A stretch of 19,161 nt of DNA. Source: AP-15 sp035252905 (GTDB lineage: Bacteria; Pseudomonadota; Alphaproteobacteria; ATCC43930; CGMCC-115725). Location of the stretch: positions 1-19,161 of the forward strand of contig DATFCQ010000380.1 in the NCBI GenBank assembly GCA_035252905.1. Direction: 5' to 3'. The position numbers and the translations under genes are program-made. Under the pieces are notes generated by a model, which saw only the letters and a list, made by a program, of their open reading frames with translations, was not told the origin of the DNA and ran no database searches. Positions 1 to 9,014 of this stretch are shown here, one piece after another. Position 1 is the stretch's first letter; every line of letters starts with the position of its first letter.

Positions 1-2178
1 CGCATGGAACGAGGGCGGCAAGGCCGGATCGACCGCAATCCCCGCGGCGAGGGCGCGCGCCGAGGGCAGCGGCGGCACCGCTCGCCCGTGCCGCACCGCC
101 CATAAGAGGGCGCGAAAACGCAGCGCCCGAGGCCGCAACAAGGGTTCGCAATAGACGCTCTCGGTGCCGAAACGCAGACCGAGGCGGCCGAGCGCGGCGC
201 GATCGGCCGGATCGAGCGCCGTCACCAGATCGGCGACATCCCGCGCCGGCAGGGTGCCGAGCGCCGATTTGAGCTGAAAGACGAGCCCGCGCCCGGCCTG
301 ACCGAGCGGCAGCGCTTCGGCCGCGAAAAGCGGGAGGAGACGCCGCTCGATTTCGCCGTCGACAAAATTCTGCAGGCGCCGGCGCACCCGCTCGCGCGCC
401 TCACCCTCGACAAAGTCGGTGGCAAAGAGCTCCGCTTTCGGCGCGATCAGGCGCCCGCCGGCGCGGAGGCGGCCGACCGGGGCGTCGTGCCAGAGCAGCG
501 TTCCCGCCTCGTCGAGGGCGAAAGCCGCATCCTCGTCCGCCGCCAGCCGCCGCGCCCGCGTCGCGACTTCGCCGCGCAACACGCGGTTGGCGGCCGCCAG
601 GAGGGTGCGCATCTCGCCCTCCCGGGTCGCGTCGGGAACAAAGCGCAAGCCGTCGAGCCGGCCGACATACACCCCCTCGACCCGAACCTCGCCCGCCTGC
701 GAGACCGAAGCCAACAGCGCCCCTTCGGACGCGAGCTGGCGCACCAGAAAGGCTGAGCGGCGATCGACAAAACGCTGGGTGATGCGTTCGTGCAACGCGT
801 CCGAGAGCCGGTCCTCGATGCCGCGGGCGCGCTCCTGCCACTCCGCCGCCCGTTCGACCCAATCGTTGCGGTGGGCGATATAGGTCCAGGTCCGAATGTG
901 CGCGATCCGCATCATCAATGTGTCGATATCGCCGTCGACGCGGTCAAGGCGCGCCATCTGCTCGGCGATCCAGGCGGTCGGAAGCCGCTCCAGCGGCCCG
1001 GCGAGGTGGAGAAAGCAATGGGAGAGGAGCCGCGTATGGCCGTCGCTCATCACCTTGCGGTAATCGGGGATCTGGCAGACCTCCCACAACAATCGGACCG
1101 CGCCGGGATGGACGGCGCGCGCGGCGATCTCGCGCGAGCGCGCCAGCGTTCGCAGCGCCCGCAGATCGTCGGCCTCGCGCGCCTGGACGAGACCGGGGAC
1201 GGCGGGGCGCTCGTCGAGGCTCTGCAGCAGCGCCTCGACCGTGGTGAAGCGCAACCGGCTGTTGCGCCAGAAGAGCCGCTGCAGCGGGTCGAAACGGTGG
1301 GCCTCGACCGCCTCGACGATCTCGGGGTCGAGCGGTCCCTGGTCCGCCGTCGTGCCGAATGTTCCGTCGCTCATATGGCGCCCGGCGCGGCCGGCGATCT
1401 GGGCGATCTCGGCGGCGCTGAGGCGGCGCGGACCGCTGCCGTCGAATTTGCCGATGCTGGCAAAGGCGACATGGTCGAGATCCATGTTGAGCCCCATGCC
1501 GATCGCGTCGGTGGCGACGAGGTAATCGACTTCGCCGGCCTGGAAAAGGCCGACCTGCGCGTTGCGCGCACGCGGGGAGAGTGCGCCGAGGACGACGGCG
1601 GTGCCGCCTCGCTGATGACGGATCAATTCGGCGAGCGAGAAGACGTCGGCCGCGGTGAAGGCGACGACCGCGCTGCGCGGCGGCAGCCGCGTCAATTTCT
1701 TGTGGCCGCTGTAGGTGAGGCGCGAGAAGCGCGGCCGGCCGATGTGCTCGATTCCGGGCAACAGCCGGCGCATCAGCGGCTTGATCGTTTCCGCGCCGAG
1801 CAGCATCGTCTCGGCAAGCCCGCGGGCATGAAACAGGCGGTCGGTGAAGATGTGGCCCCGCTCGGGATCGGCGCAGAGCTGGATCTCGTCGATCGCCAGA
1901 AACTCGACCGGGCGGTCGAGCGGCATCGATTCGACGGTGCAGACGAAGTAGGACGGGTTCGGCGGCAGGATCTTCTCTTCGCCGGTGATCAATGCGACCG
2001 CACGCGCCCCGCGCAATTTGACGATCCGGTCGTAGTTCTCGCGCGCCAGGAGCCGCAGCGGAAAGCCGATCATGCCGCTGCGATGGGCGAGCATGCGCTC
2101 GATCGCGAGATGGGTCTTCCCGGTATTCGTCGGACCGAGGACAGCGACCAGCCGCGGCGCCGAGCTGAACATGGCCAT
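1..2178 (-). CDS. Suv3-like ATP-dependent helicase, superfamily 2 (C-terminus cut by window edge)
   Basis: One open frame of 726 codons runs from ATG 2178 to base 1 without a stop, so the C-terminus is outside the window. Visible SF2 motifs: Walker A GPTNTGKTH (residues 15-23), a TGEE element near 65-68, CTVES near 80-84, the Walker B variant DEIQ (97-100), LLGAET (126-131), ATDAIGMGLN (222-231) and motif VI QIAGRAGR (260-267). This order and the DEIQ box match the mitochondrial Suv3/alphaproteobacterial Suv3-like family, which unwinds RNA or DNA with ATP, often in RNA decay. Suv3 works with a degradosome partner in mitochondria; the bacterial role is less defined, so function here is inference. 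The region after about residue 290 is helical and Arg-rich. A second in-frame ATG lies at 2172; a weak TTAGGTG precedes 2178. It diverges from the histidine kinase gene. Confidence 0.9.
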   Translation of the reverse strand, partial: MAMFSSAPRLVAVLGPTNTGKTHLAIERMLAHRSGMIGFPLRLLARENYDRIVKLRGARAVALITGEEKILPPNPSYFVCTVESMPLDRPVEFLAIDEIQLCADPERGHIFTDRLFHARGLAETMLLGAETIKPLMRRLLPGIEHIGRPRFSRLTYSGHKKLTRLPPRSAVVAFTAADVFSLAELIRHQRGGTAVVLGALSPRARNAQVGLFQAGEVDYLVATDAIGMGLNMDLDHVAFASIGKFDGSGPRRLSAAEIAQIAGRAGRHMSDGTFGTTADQGPLDPEIVEAVEAHRFDPLQRLFWRNSRLRFTTVEALLQSLDERPAVPGLVQAREADDLRALRTLARSREIAARAVHPGAVRLLWEVCQIPDYRKVMSDGHTRLLSHCFLHLAGPLERLPTAWIAEQMARLDRVDGDIDTLMMRIAHIRTWTYIAHRNDWVERAAEWQERARGIEDRLSDALHERITQRFVDRRSAFLVRQLASEGALLASVSQAGEVRVEGVYVGRLDGLRFVPDATREGEMRTLLAAANRVLRGEVATRARRLAADEDAAFALDEAGTLLWHDAPVGRLRAGGRLIAPKAELFATDFVEGEARERVRRRLQNFVDGEIERRLLPLFAAEALPLGQAGRGLVFQLKSALGTLPARDVADLVTALDPADRAALGRLGLRFGTESVYCEPLLRPRALRFRALLWAVRHGRAVPPLPSARALAAGIAVDPALPPSFHA

Positions 2179-2371
2179 CACCTAAGGTATCGGGTCGCAG
2201 GCGCGCGAGGGCAAGGGCAAACCGCACGAAGGCCGCGACCGCGACATCGCGCGCATCCCGACGCGCCGCCGCCTCGCGCCGAGGGGAATCGGCGCGGCCG
2301 CGATCCGTACTTAACCGATTATTTGCCGATCCTTTCCACCATCCGGGCAGATCAGGACCTTTGAGGGGGCT
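2179..2371. other. Divergent intergenic region between helicase and histidine kinase genes
   Basis: These 193 bases separate two divergent starts and should hold promoters for both. Most of it is very GC-rich; the stretch around 2310-2340 is more AT-rich and is the best place for a promoter of the rightward genes. I could not define a convincing -35/-10 pair. A clear ribosome binding site, GAGGGGG, lies just upstream of the kinase ATG at 2372. No gene seen. Confidence 0.5.
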
Positions 2372-3250
2372 ATGCCCGGTTCGTTCAACAGACCCCGATC
2401 GATCATGGACAGCTATTGCGCGCAGCTCGGCACTTTGCTCGGTCTCGTCACCGCCAAGCAGCGGGCCGAGGCCGCCGCCATGATCGCCCGGCAGGGCATG
2501 CTGGAAGCGCGCGCCGCCAACCGGGCGAAAAGCACCTTCCTCGCCAACATGTCGCATGAATTGCGCACGCCGCTCAACGCGATCATCGGATTTTCGGAAA
2601 TCATCAAGCTCGACACGCTCGACATGCGCGACCGATATCCGAGATACGCCGAATACATCCACGATGCGGGGACATTGCTGCTCGGGATCATCAACGGCCT
2701 TCTCGACCTTGCTCGGATCGAAGCGGGCAAGCTCATGCTCGAAGAGGAATGGGTCGGGTTGGCTCAGTTGACCCGCTCCACCCTGCAGACGATCCGGCCG
2801 CTGGCCGAAAAGAAGTCGGTCGCCGTCGCCTGCGACATTGCAGGCAACCTTGGGCCGATCCCGCTCGCCATCCGCGTCGACTCGACCAAGTTCAAGCAGA
2901 TCCTGCTCAATGTCCTGTCCAATTCCGTCAAGTTCACGCCGGCAGGGGGAACAATCGCGATCGCGGCCGAGCGCGAGGACGCCGGAGATCTGATCATCAC
3001 GGTTCGGGACAGCGGGATCGGCATCGCCCCCGAGCACGTAGAGAGAGTGCTCGAGCCGTTCCAGCAGGTGCACGACCCGCTGACGCGCCGCAGCGACGGC
3101 GTCGGTCTTGGTCTGCCGATCGCCAAGGCGCTGGCCGGATTGCATGGGGGCGACCTCGAATTGACCAGCCAGATCGGCGTCGGCACCACGGTGTCGCTGC
3201 GTCTGCCGGCCGATCGCGTGCGCCCCGAAACGGACCTCCTCCGCCAATAA
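2372..3250 (+). CDS. Soluble sensor histidine kinase, HisKA plus HATPase_c, no sensor domain seen
   Basis: The 292-residue protein has a HisKA dimerisation/phosphoacceptor domain with H-box NMSHELRTPLNAIIGF (phospho-acceptor His62) and a HATPase_c domain with N-box LLNVLSNSVKF (Asn180/Asn184), G1 DSGIGI (213-218), an F-box-like LEPFQQV (227-233) and G2 GVGLGLPIAKA (243-252). It should autophosphorylate on His62 and pass phosphate to an unseen response regulator. The kinase core resembles the alphaproteobacterial PleC/DivJ/PdhS group. Only about 55 residues precede the H-box; they look like an amphipathic helix, with no membrane segment, PAS, GAF or HAMP domain, so the signal input is unknown. 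It may be a stripped-down cytoplasmic kinase or have lost its N-terminus. Start ATG 2372 is chosen for its GAGGGGG site; ATG 2408 is possible. The HerA-like gene follows after 19 bp, suggesting one transcript. Confidence 0.9.
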   Translation: MPGSFNRPRSIMDSYCAQLGTLLGLVTAKQRAEAAAMIARQGMLEARAANRAKSTFLANMSHELRTPLNAIIGFSEIIKLDTLDMRDRYPRYAEYIHDAGTLLLGIINGLLDLARIEAGKLMLEEEWVGLAQLTRSTLQTIRPLAEKKSVAVACDIAGNLGPIPLAIRVDSTKFKQILLNVLSNSVKFTPAGGTIAIAAEREDAGDLIITVRDSGIGIAPEHVERVLEPFQQVHDPLTRRSDGVGLGLPIAKALAGLHGGDLELTSQIGVGTTVSLRLPADRVRPETDLLRQ

Positions 3251-3269
3251 CCGCCAAGGGACGGACAGC

Positions 3270-4892
3270 ATGGACGGCAGCAATATCCATGAGATCAATG
3301 AGGTGCGCGTCGGCCGCATCATCGCCGTCGCAGCCTCGCAGGCGATCACGTTGGTGGAAAGCCGCACCGAGCCGGCCGACCGCGACGTCCCCCTCGAAAT
3401 GGGCGCCCTGGTCAAGCTTCATGCCCGCGCCTCGACGGTCTACGGCCTCGTCACCGGCCTGCGCGTGCCGCTGCCGAGCCTCGATCCTTCCGACAATGAT
3501 CTGAAGATCGCCGAGATCGACCTGATCGGCGAGGTCGTGCCCGGCCCCGAGGGCAAGCCCCCGTCGTTTCGTCGCGGGGTGTCGGCCTATCCCGCCCTGG
3601 ACGAGCCGGTCTATCGCGCGGGGCTCGCCGATCTCGCGCTCGTCTACGCGCGGCCCAGCACCGCCACGGTGCGGGTCGGCACGATCCATCAAGACAGCGC
3701 CGTGCCCGCCTATCTTCTCGTCGACGAACTCCTGGGCAAGCATTTCAGCGTCGTCGGCACCACCGGCTCGGGCAAATCCTGCGTCCTGGCGACGATCCTC
3801 TCGGCGGTCATCGAGCACAATCCGAATGCCCACATCATGCTGCTCGACCCGCACAGCGAGCATGCCGCGGCGTTCGGTCCGCGCGCCTCGGTGCTGAGCC
3901 CGGGCGATGGCCTCTATCTGCCCTATTGGCTGTTCAATTTCGAAGAGATCGTCGAGATCGTGATTGGCTCGGACCGTCACCCCGAGCACGCGAAAATTCT
4001 CGGCGATGCGATCCTGTCGGCCAAACAGGCCTATTTCGCCAAGGCCGGGCTCGACAAGCACGGCACGATCGACACCCCGGCGCCCTATCGCATGTCCGAC
4101 GTGATCCGGCATATCGAGGCGGCGATGGGCAGCCTGAACCGGCCGGAGAACGCCGCCGCCTATCAGACGATCAAGACCCGCATCCTCGCCTTGCAGAACG
4201 ACGCCCGCTATGCCTTCGTGTTCGGCAGCCGCCTGACCTTGCGCGACGAACTGGCCGAAATTCTCTCCCATCTGTTCCGCATCCCGGTCAACGGCCAGCC
4301 GATCACGATCGTCGACCTGTCCGGCATTCCCTCCGAGGTGGTCAATGTCGTCGTCTCGGTCCTGTGCCGGATCGCCTTCGATTTCGCGCTGTGGAGCGAC
4401 CCGCCCGTCCCGCTCACGATCATCTGCGAGGAAGCCCACCGCTATGCCCCGCGCGATTCCGATCTCGGGTTCGAGCCGGCCAAGCGGGCGCTGTGCCGCA
4501 TCGCCAAGGAGGGGCGCAAATACGGCGTCTCGCTGTGCGTGGTCAGCCAGCGGCCCTCGGATCTGGCGCCGGGCCTCTTGTCGGAATGCAACACGATGTT
4601 CGCCCTGCGCATGATCAACCAGGACGATCAGGAAATCGTGCGCAGCGCCGTTCCCGAGGCGGCGCACGGCTTGATGAATTTTCTGCCGGCCCTGCGCAAC
4701 GGCGAGGCCATCGCGGTCGGCGAAGGCGTGTCGATGGCGATGCGGATCTGCTTCGCCCCGCTATCCGAGGATCGCCGGCCGAAAAGCGCGACCGCCTCGT
4801 TCTCCAATGCATGGACGGAAGACGTCGCCGGCACAAAGGTCGAAGAGACGGTGGAGCGCTGGCGCCGCGGCATCCGGCACTCGCCCGGCTAG
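3270..4892 (+). CDS. HerA-like (DUF87) ATPase/DNA translocase
   Basis: This 540-residue protein has the HerA/FtsK-type layout. An N-terminal beta-rich segment (about 10-95) fits a HAS-barrel. It is followed by a RecA-fold motor with Walker A GTTGSGKS (163-170), LLDPHSEHAAA after the second strand (191-201), Walker B TIICEE (383-388) followed by AHRYAPRD, and a sensor-like VVSQRPSDLAP segment (424-434). HerA proteins form hexameric rings that move along double-stranded DNA; the archaeal version works with the nuclease NurA in end resection, and bacterial homologues serve in repair or, with nuclease or sirtuin partners, phage defence. No NurA, Sir2 or nuclease gene lies beside it, so its role is open. 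The start ATG has AAGGGA 8 bp upstream. Its TAG stop touches a palindromic repeat unit. It probably forms an operon with the upstream histidine kinase. Confidence 0.88.
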   Translation: MDGSNIHEINEVRVGRIIAVAASQAITLVESRTEPADRDVPLEMGALVKLHARASTVYGLVTGLRVPLPSLDPSDNDLKIAEIDLIGEVVPGPEGKPPSFRRGVSAYPALDEPVYRAGLADLALVYARPSTATVRVGTIHQDSAVPAYLLVDELLGKHFSVVGTTGSGKSCVLATILSAVIEHNPNAHIMLLDPHSEHAAAFGPRASVLSPGDGLYLPYWLFNFEEIVEIVIGSDRHPEHAKILGDAILSAKQAYFAKAGLDKHGTIDTPAPYRMSDVIRHIEAAMGSLNRPENAAAYQTIKTRILALQNDARYAFVFGSRLTLRDELAEILSHLFRIPVNGQPITIVDLSGIPSEVVNVVVSVLCRIAFDFALWSDPPVPLTIICEEAHRYAPRDSDLGFEPAKRALCRIAKEGRKYGVSLCVVSQRPSDLAPGLLSECNTMFALRMINQDDQEIVRSAVPEAAHGLMNFLPALRNGEAIAVGEGVSMAMRICFAPLSEDRRPKSATASFSNAWTEDVAGTKVEETVERWRRGIRHSPG

Positions 4893-4916
4893 CGGAAAAG
4901 CGCAGCGCATTCCGCC
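4892..4916. repeat. REP-like palindromic unit at the HerA gene stop codon
   Basis: GCGGAA (4892-4897) and TTCCGC (4910-4915) form a 6-bp stem around the loop AAGCGCAGCGCA. The core GCAGCGCATTCCGCC recurs at 6927-6941 and, inverted, at 6973-6987, so this is a member of the same small repeat family. The first base is the last base of the HerA stop codon. It could serve as a 3' end stabiliser or attenuator between the HerA gene and htpG. Confidence 0.65.
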
Positions 4917-4937
4917 GACTTCACGACGGGGAGCGCT

Positions 4938-4966
4938 CTTGCACGGCAGCGCCTGCTGCCACATAT
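4938..4966 (+). promoter_or_regulatory. Candidate sigma32 (RpoH) heat-shock promoter for htpG
   Basis: CTTGCAC (4938-4944) and CCACATAT (4959-4966) are separated by 14 bases. This fits the classical RpoH consensus CTTGAAA, 11-16 bases, CCCCATNT: four of four in CTTG and seven of eight in the -10 element with N free. It lies 34 bases ahead of the chosen htpG start, in the only gap before that gene. htpG is a standard RpoH target. It also argues against the upstream in-frame ATG at 4965, which falls inside the -10 element. Confidence 0.6.
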
Positions 4967-5000
4967 GCTGGCCGTCCTCGCCCACACGCGATGCCAGGAA

Positions 5001-6872
5001 ATGACCCAGGAGACCAGAAGCTTCCAGGCAGAAGTCAGCCGCCTGCTCGATATCGTTGCCCATTCGCTCTACAGCGAGAAGGAGATCTTTCTGCGCGAGC
5101 TGATCTCGAACGCTTCGGATGCGTGCGACCGCTTGCGCTATGCCGCATTGACCGAGCCGGGGCTCAGCGCCGGCGACAGCGATTACCGGGTCGTGCTCTC
5201 TCCCGACAAGGGGGCGCGCACGCTCAGCGTCGCCGACAACGGCATCGGCATGAACCGGGCCGAATTGATCGACAATCTGGGTACGATCGCCCGCTCGGGC
5301 ACGGCCGCCTTTTTGCACCAATTGTCGGGCGACGCGCGCAAGGACATGAGCCTCATAGGCCAGTTCGGCGTCGGCTTCTATTCGGCGTTCATGGTCGCCG
5401 ACCGGGTCGAGGTATTGAGCCGCAAGGCCGGCGACAGCGAAGGCTGGCGCTGGGTCTCCGACGGCAAGGGAGAGTTCACGATCGAGCCCTGGCCCGAAGC
5501 GGCCCGCGGCGCCACGATCATTCTGCACCTGCGGGAGGGCGAGGACGCCTATCTCGATCCCGCCCGCCTCACCCGCATTGTCAAGACCTATTCCGACCAT
5601 ATCGGACTGCCGATCTTTCTCAAGAACGACAGCAAGGAAGAGGTCATCAATACTGCCGCCGCCCTGTGGACTCGCCCGAAATCGGAAATCACTGCCGAGC
5701 AATACAAAGAATTCTATCACCACGTCGCCCACAGCTTTGACGACCCCTGGCTCACTCTGCACAACAAGGCGGAAGGTGTCTTCGAGTACACGAACCTGTT
5801 GTTTGTGCCGTCGGCCAAACCCTTCGACCTGTTCGACCCGGAGCGCAAGCCGCGGGTCAAGCTCTATGTCCGGCGGGTGTTCATCACCGACGAAGCGGAA
5901 AACCTGATCCCTCCACATTTGCGCTTTCTGCGCGGTCTCGTCGACAGCGAGGATCTGCCGCTCAACATCAGCCGCGAGACCTTGCAGGCCAATCCGATCG
6001 TCGCGAAGATCCGCCAGCAATTGACCCGCCGCGTGCTCTCCGAATTGGCCCGCAAGGCGAGCGAAGCGCCGGACGAATACGCCAAGTTCTGGGACAATTT
6101 CGGCGCCGTCCTGAAGGAAGGCCTTTACGAAGAGCGCGAACAGCGCGACCAGCTTCTGCCATTGTTGCGCTTCCGCTCGACGACGCGCGAGGGGCTGGTT
6201 TCGCTCGATGATTACCTCGCTGCGATGAAGGAAGGACAGCAGGCGATCTATACGATCACCGGCGACAGCCTCGAAGTCGTCAGCAAGAGCCCGCAGCTTG
6301 AAGGGTTCCGGGCGCGCGGCGTCGAGGTGCTGTTGTTGACCGATCCGATCGACGAGTTCTGGGCCCCGGCGGTCGCCAGCTACAAGGACAAACCGTTCAA
6401 GTCGGCGACGCGCGGCGCCGTCGATCTCGACAAGATCGCCCCGGCCGAGAGCCCCGGCAAGGAGAGCGCCGCGCCGCCGGCCAAGCTGGCGAGCCTGATC
6501 GCGATCTTCAAGCTCGCGCTCGGCGATGCGGTCAAGGACGTGCGCAGTTCGGATCGGCTGACCGACAGCGCCGTCTGCCTCGTCGCCGACGAGGGCGATC
6601 TCGACATCCATCTGGAGCGGCTACTGAAGCAGCACCGCCAGCTCGATGCGACGGCCAAGCGCATCCTCGAAGTCAACCCGCGCCACCGGCTGATCGAACG
6701 GCTCGCCGGCAGCGTCGGCGAGACCGGCGCTTCCGACCAGCTCGCGGAGTTCGCCTGGCTCCTGTTGGACCAGGCGCGCATCGTCGAGGGCGAACAGCTT
6801 CCCGACCCGCCGGCCTTCGCCCGCCGCCTCGCCGCTCTGCTGGAGCGCGGCCTCCCGGCCCCGGGGTGCTAA
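5001..6872 (+). CDS. htpG: Hsp90-family chaperone HtpG
   Basis: The 623-residue product is a full-length bacterial Hsp90. The GHKL ATPase domain (about 1-215) shows FLRELISNASDA with catalytic Glu33 and Mg-binding Asn37, DNGIGM (79-84) and the lid/glycine motif IGQFGVGFYSAFMVAD. The middle domain (about 230-490) has FVPSAKPFDLF, the LYVRRVFI strand and LPLNISRETLQ. A C-terminal dimerisation domain follows. It is an ATP-driven homodimeric chaperone in the cytoplasm. The start is placed at 5001 (MTQETRSFQAEVS), which matches the usual N-terminus a few residues before FQAEVSRLL; an in-frame ATG at 4965 would add 12 atypical residues and overlap the promoter. CAGGA lies very close to the ATG, so the ribosome site is not ideal. 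A palindromic repeat pair follows the gene. Confidence 0.97.
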   Translation: MTQETRSFQAEVSRLLDIVAHSLYSEKEIFLRELISNASDACDRLRYAALTEPGLSAGDSDYRVVLSPDKGARTLSVADNGIGMNRAELIDNLGTIARSGTAAFLHQLSGDARKDMSLIGQFGVGFYSAFMVADRVEVLSRKAGDSEGWRWVSDGKGEFTIEPWPEAARGATIILHLREGEDAYLDPARLTRIVKTYSDHIGLPIFLKNDSKEEVINTAAALWTRPKSEITAEQYKEFYHHVAHSFDDPWLTLHNKAEGVFEYTNLLFVPSAKPFDLFDPERKPRVKLYVRRVFITDEAENLIPPHLRFLRGLVDSEDLPLNISRETLQANPIVAKIRQQLTRRVLSELARKASEAPDEYAKFWDNFGAVLKEGLYEEREQRDQLLPLLRFRSTTREGLVSLDDYLAAMKEGQQAIYTITGDSLEVVSKSPQLEGFRARGVEVLLLTDPIDEFWAPAVASYKDKPFKSATRGAVDLDKIAPAESPGKESAAPPAKLASLIAIFKLALGDAVKDVRSSDRLTDSAVCLVADEGDLDIHLERLLKQHRQLDATAKRILEVNPRHRLIERLAGSVGETGASDQLAEFAWLLLDQARIVEGEQLPDPPAFARRLAALLERGLPAPGC

Positions 6873-6913
6873 CAGAGGTAGGTATCGAGTCGTCGCGGAG
6901 CGTCTCGAAACGC

Positions 6914-7019
6914 AGGGCGGAAAGGGGCAGCGCATTCCGCCAATCAGGATCGCCGGCGCCAGCCTCGACAACGGCGGAATGCGCTGCCCCGGCGTATGCC
7001 GAGGCAGCTTTTCCGCCCT
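6914..7019. repeat. Pair of inverted REP-like units downstream of htpG
   Basis: An exact 18-base inverted repeat lies at 6924-6941 and 6973-6990 with a 31-base spacer. It is flanked by a second matching pair, AGGGCGGAAA at 6914-6923 and TTTCCGCCCT at 7010-7019. Each half is also a hairpin of its own: GGCGGAA 6916-6922 with TTCCGCC 6935-6941, and GGCGGAA 6973-6979 with TTCCGCC 7011-7017. The right unit carries about 19 extra bases between the shared cores. This head-to-head arrangement resembles BIME/REP doublets. It sits between the convergent htpG and ABC ATPase genes and may act as a two-way transcription barrier. It fills most of the 192-base gap 6873-7064; no gene is seen there. Confidence 0.8.
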
Positions 7020-7064
7020 ACCTCTCTCAACCCTCGGAGTGAGGGCGGTCCTCCCCCTTCCTAC

Positions 7065-8047
7065 CTACCCCCGCAGGTGGCAGGCGACCCAGTGCCCGGG
7101 GGAGCTCTGTTTGAGCGGCGGCGCTTCGGCGGCGCACAGCGGCAGCCGGCGGATCGGACAGCGCGTGTGGAAATGACAGCCCGACGGCGGATCGATCGGG
7201 CTCGGGACGTCGCCTTCGAGCCTCAGGCGCCGGCGCCTGACCGCAGGATCGGGGACCGGCACGGCCGACAATAGCGCCTCGGTATAGGGGTGCAGCGGCC
7301 TCCCGTAGAGATCGCGCGCCGGCGCGATCTCGACGATCCTGCCGAGATACATGACTGCGACGCGCGCGCTGATGTGCTCGACTACCGAAAGGTCGTGGGC
7401 GATGAACAGATAGCTCAACCCGAACCGCTGCTGCAGGTCTTCGAGCAGATTGACGATCTGGGCCTGGACCGACACGTCGAGCGCCGAGACGGGCTCGTCG
7501 CAGACGATCAATTTGGGCGATACGGCAAGAGCGCGGGCAATGCCGATCCGCTGCCGCTGGCCGCCCGAGAATTCGTGCGGGTAGCGGCGCATGTGTTCGG
7601 CGCGCAGCCCGACGGTTTCGAGCAGTTCGACAATGCGGTACTCGAATTCGCGCCGGTCCCGCGCGAGCTTGTGGATGTGAAGGGCCTCGCCGATGATCGC
7701 GCCGACCGTCATGCGCGGGTCGAGCGCGGCGTAAGGGTCCTGGAAGATGATCTGCATGTCGCGGCGCAACGCCCGCAACGCGCCTCCCGCAAGGGCGGTC
7801 ACGTCCTTCCCGTCAAACCGAATGTCGCCCTGGTCGGGCTCGATCAGCCGCAGGACGGCGCGCCCCGTCGTCGACTTGCCGCAGCCCGACTCGCCGACCA
7901 GCCCCAGGGTCTCGCCCGCCGCGATCTCGAAACTGACCCGATCGACCGCATGCACGCGCTCGACCCCGCGCGCGAACAGGCCGCGCTTTCGGGTAAAGGT
8001 TTTGACCAGGTTTTTGACGCGCAGCAGCGGCTCGTTCATCGCGAGGC

Positions 8048-8051
<4 letters not shown>
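7065..8051 (-). CDS. Peptide ABC importer ATP-binding protein, DppF/OppF family
   Basis: This 328-residue ABC ATPase has Walker A GESGCGKST (53-61), the Q-loop in IIFQDPYAALDP, signature FSGGQRQR (161-168), Walker B LIVCDEP (181-187), D-loop SALD and H-loop His219 in IAHDLS. The C-terminal oligopeptide-transporter extension contains HPYTEALLSAVPVPDP and a Cys cluster (292, 298, 306, 324) of the GCHFHTRCP type; such cysteines bind an Fe-S cluster in some Dpp ATPases. It should hydrolyse ATP on the cytoplasmic face as a heterodimer with the upstream ATPase. The start GTG 8051 overlaps the stop of that gene as GTGA; ATG 8039, four codons in, is a good alternative (MNEPLLRV) and neither has a strong ribosome site. 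It is the last gene of the importer operon, with stop TAG at 7065-7067. Confidence 0.93.
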
Positions 8052-9013
<962 letters not shown>

Positions 9014-9014
9014 C

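Noticed and set aside
790..3415. Long open frames antisense or out of frame to the helicase and kinase genes (790-2364 plus; 944-3415 minus)
   Set aside because: They show no family motifs, are rich in Arg, Asp and Gly, and mirror well-supported genes; high GC keeps the antisense frame open.
4965..5000. Upstream in-frame ATG for htpG
   Set aside because: It overlaps the sigma32-like -10 element and adds residues not seen in HtpG proteins.
2997..6611. Large minus-strand open frames opposite the HerA and htpG genes (2997-4667, 4761-6611)
   Set aside because: The plus strand encodes clear HerA and Hsp90 motifs throughout; the minus frames have none.
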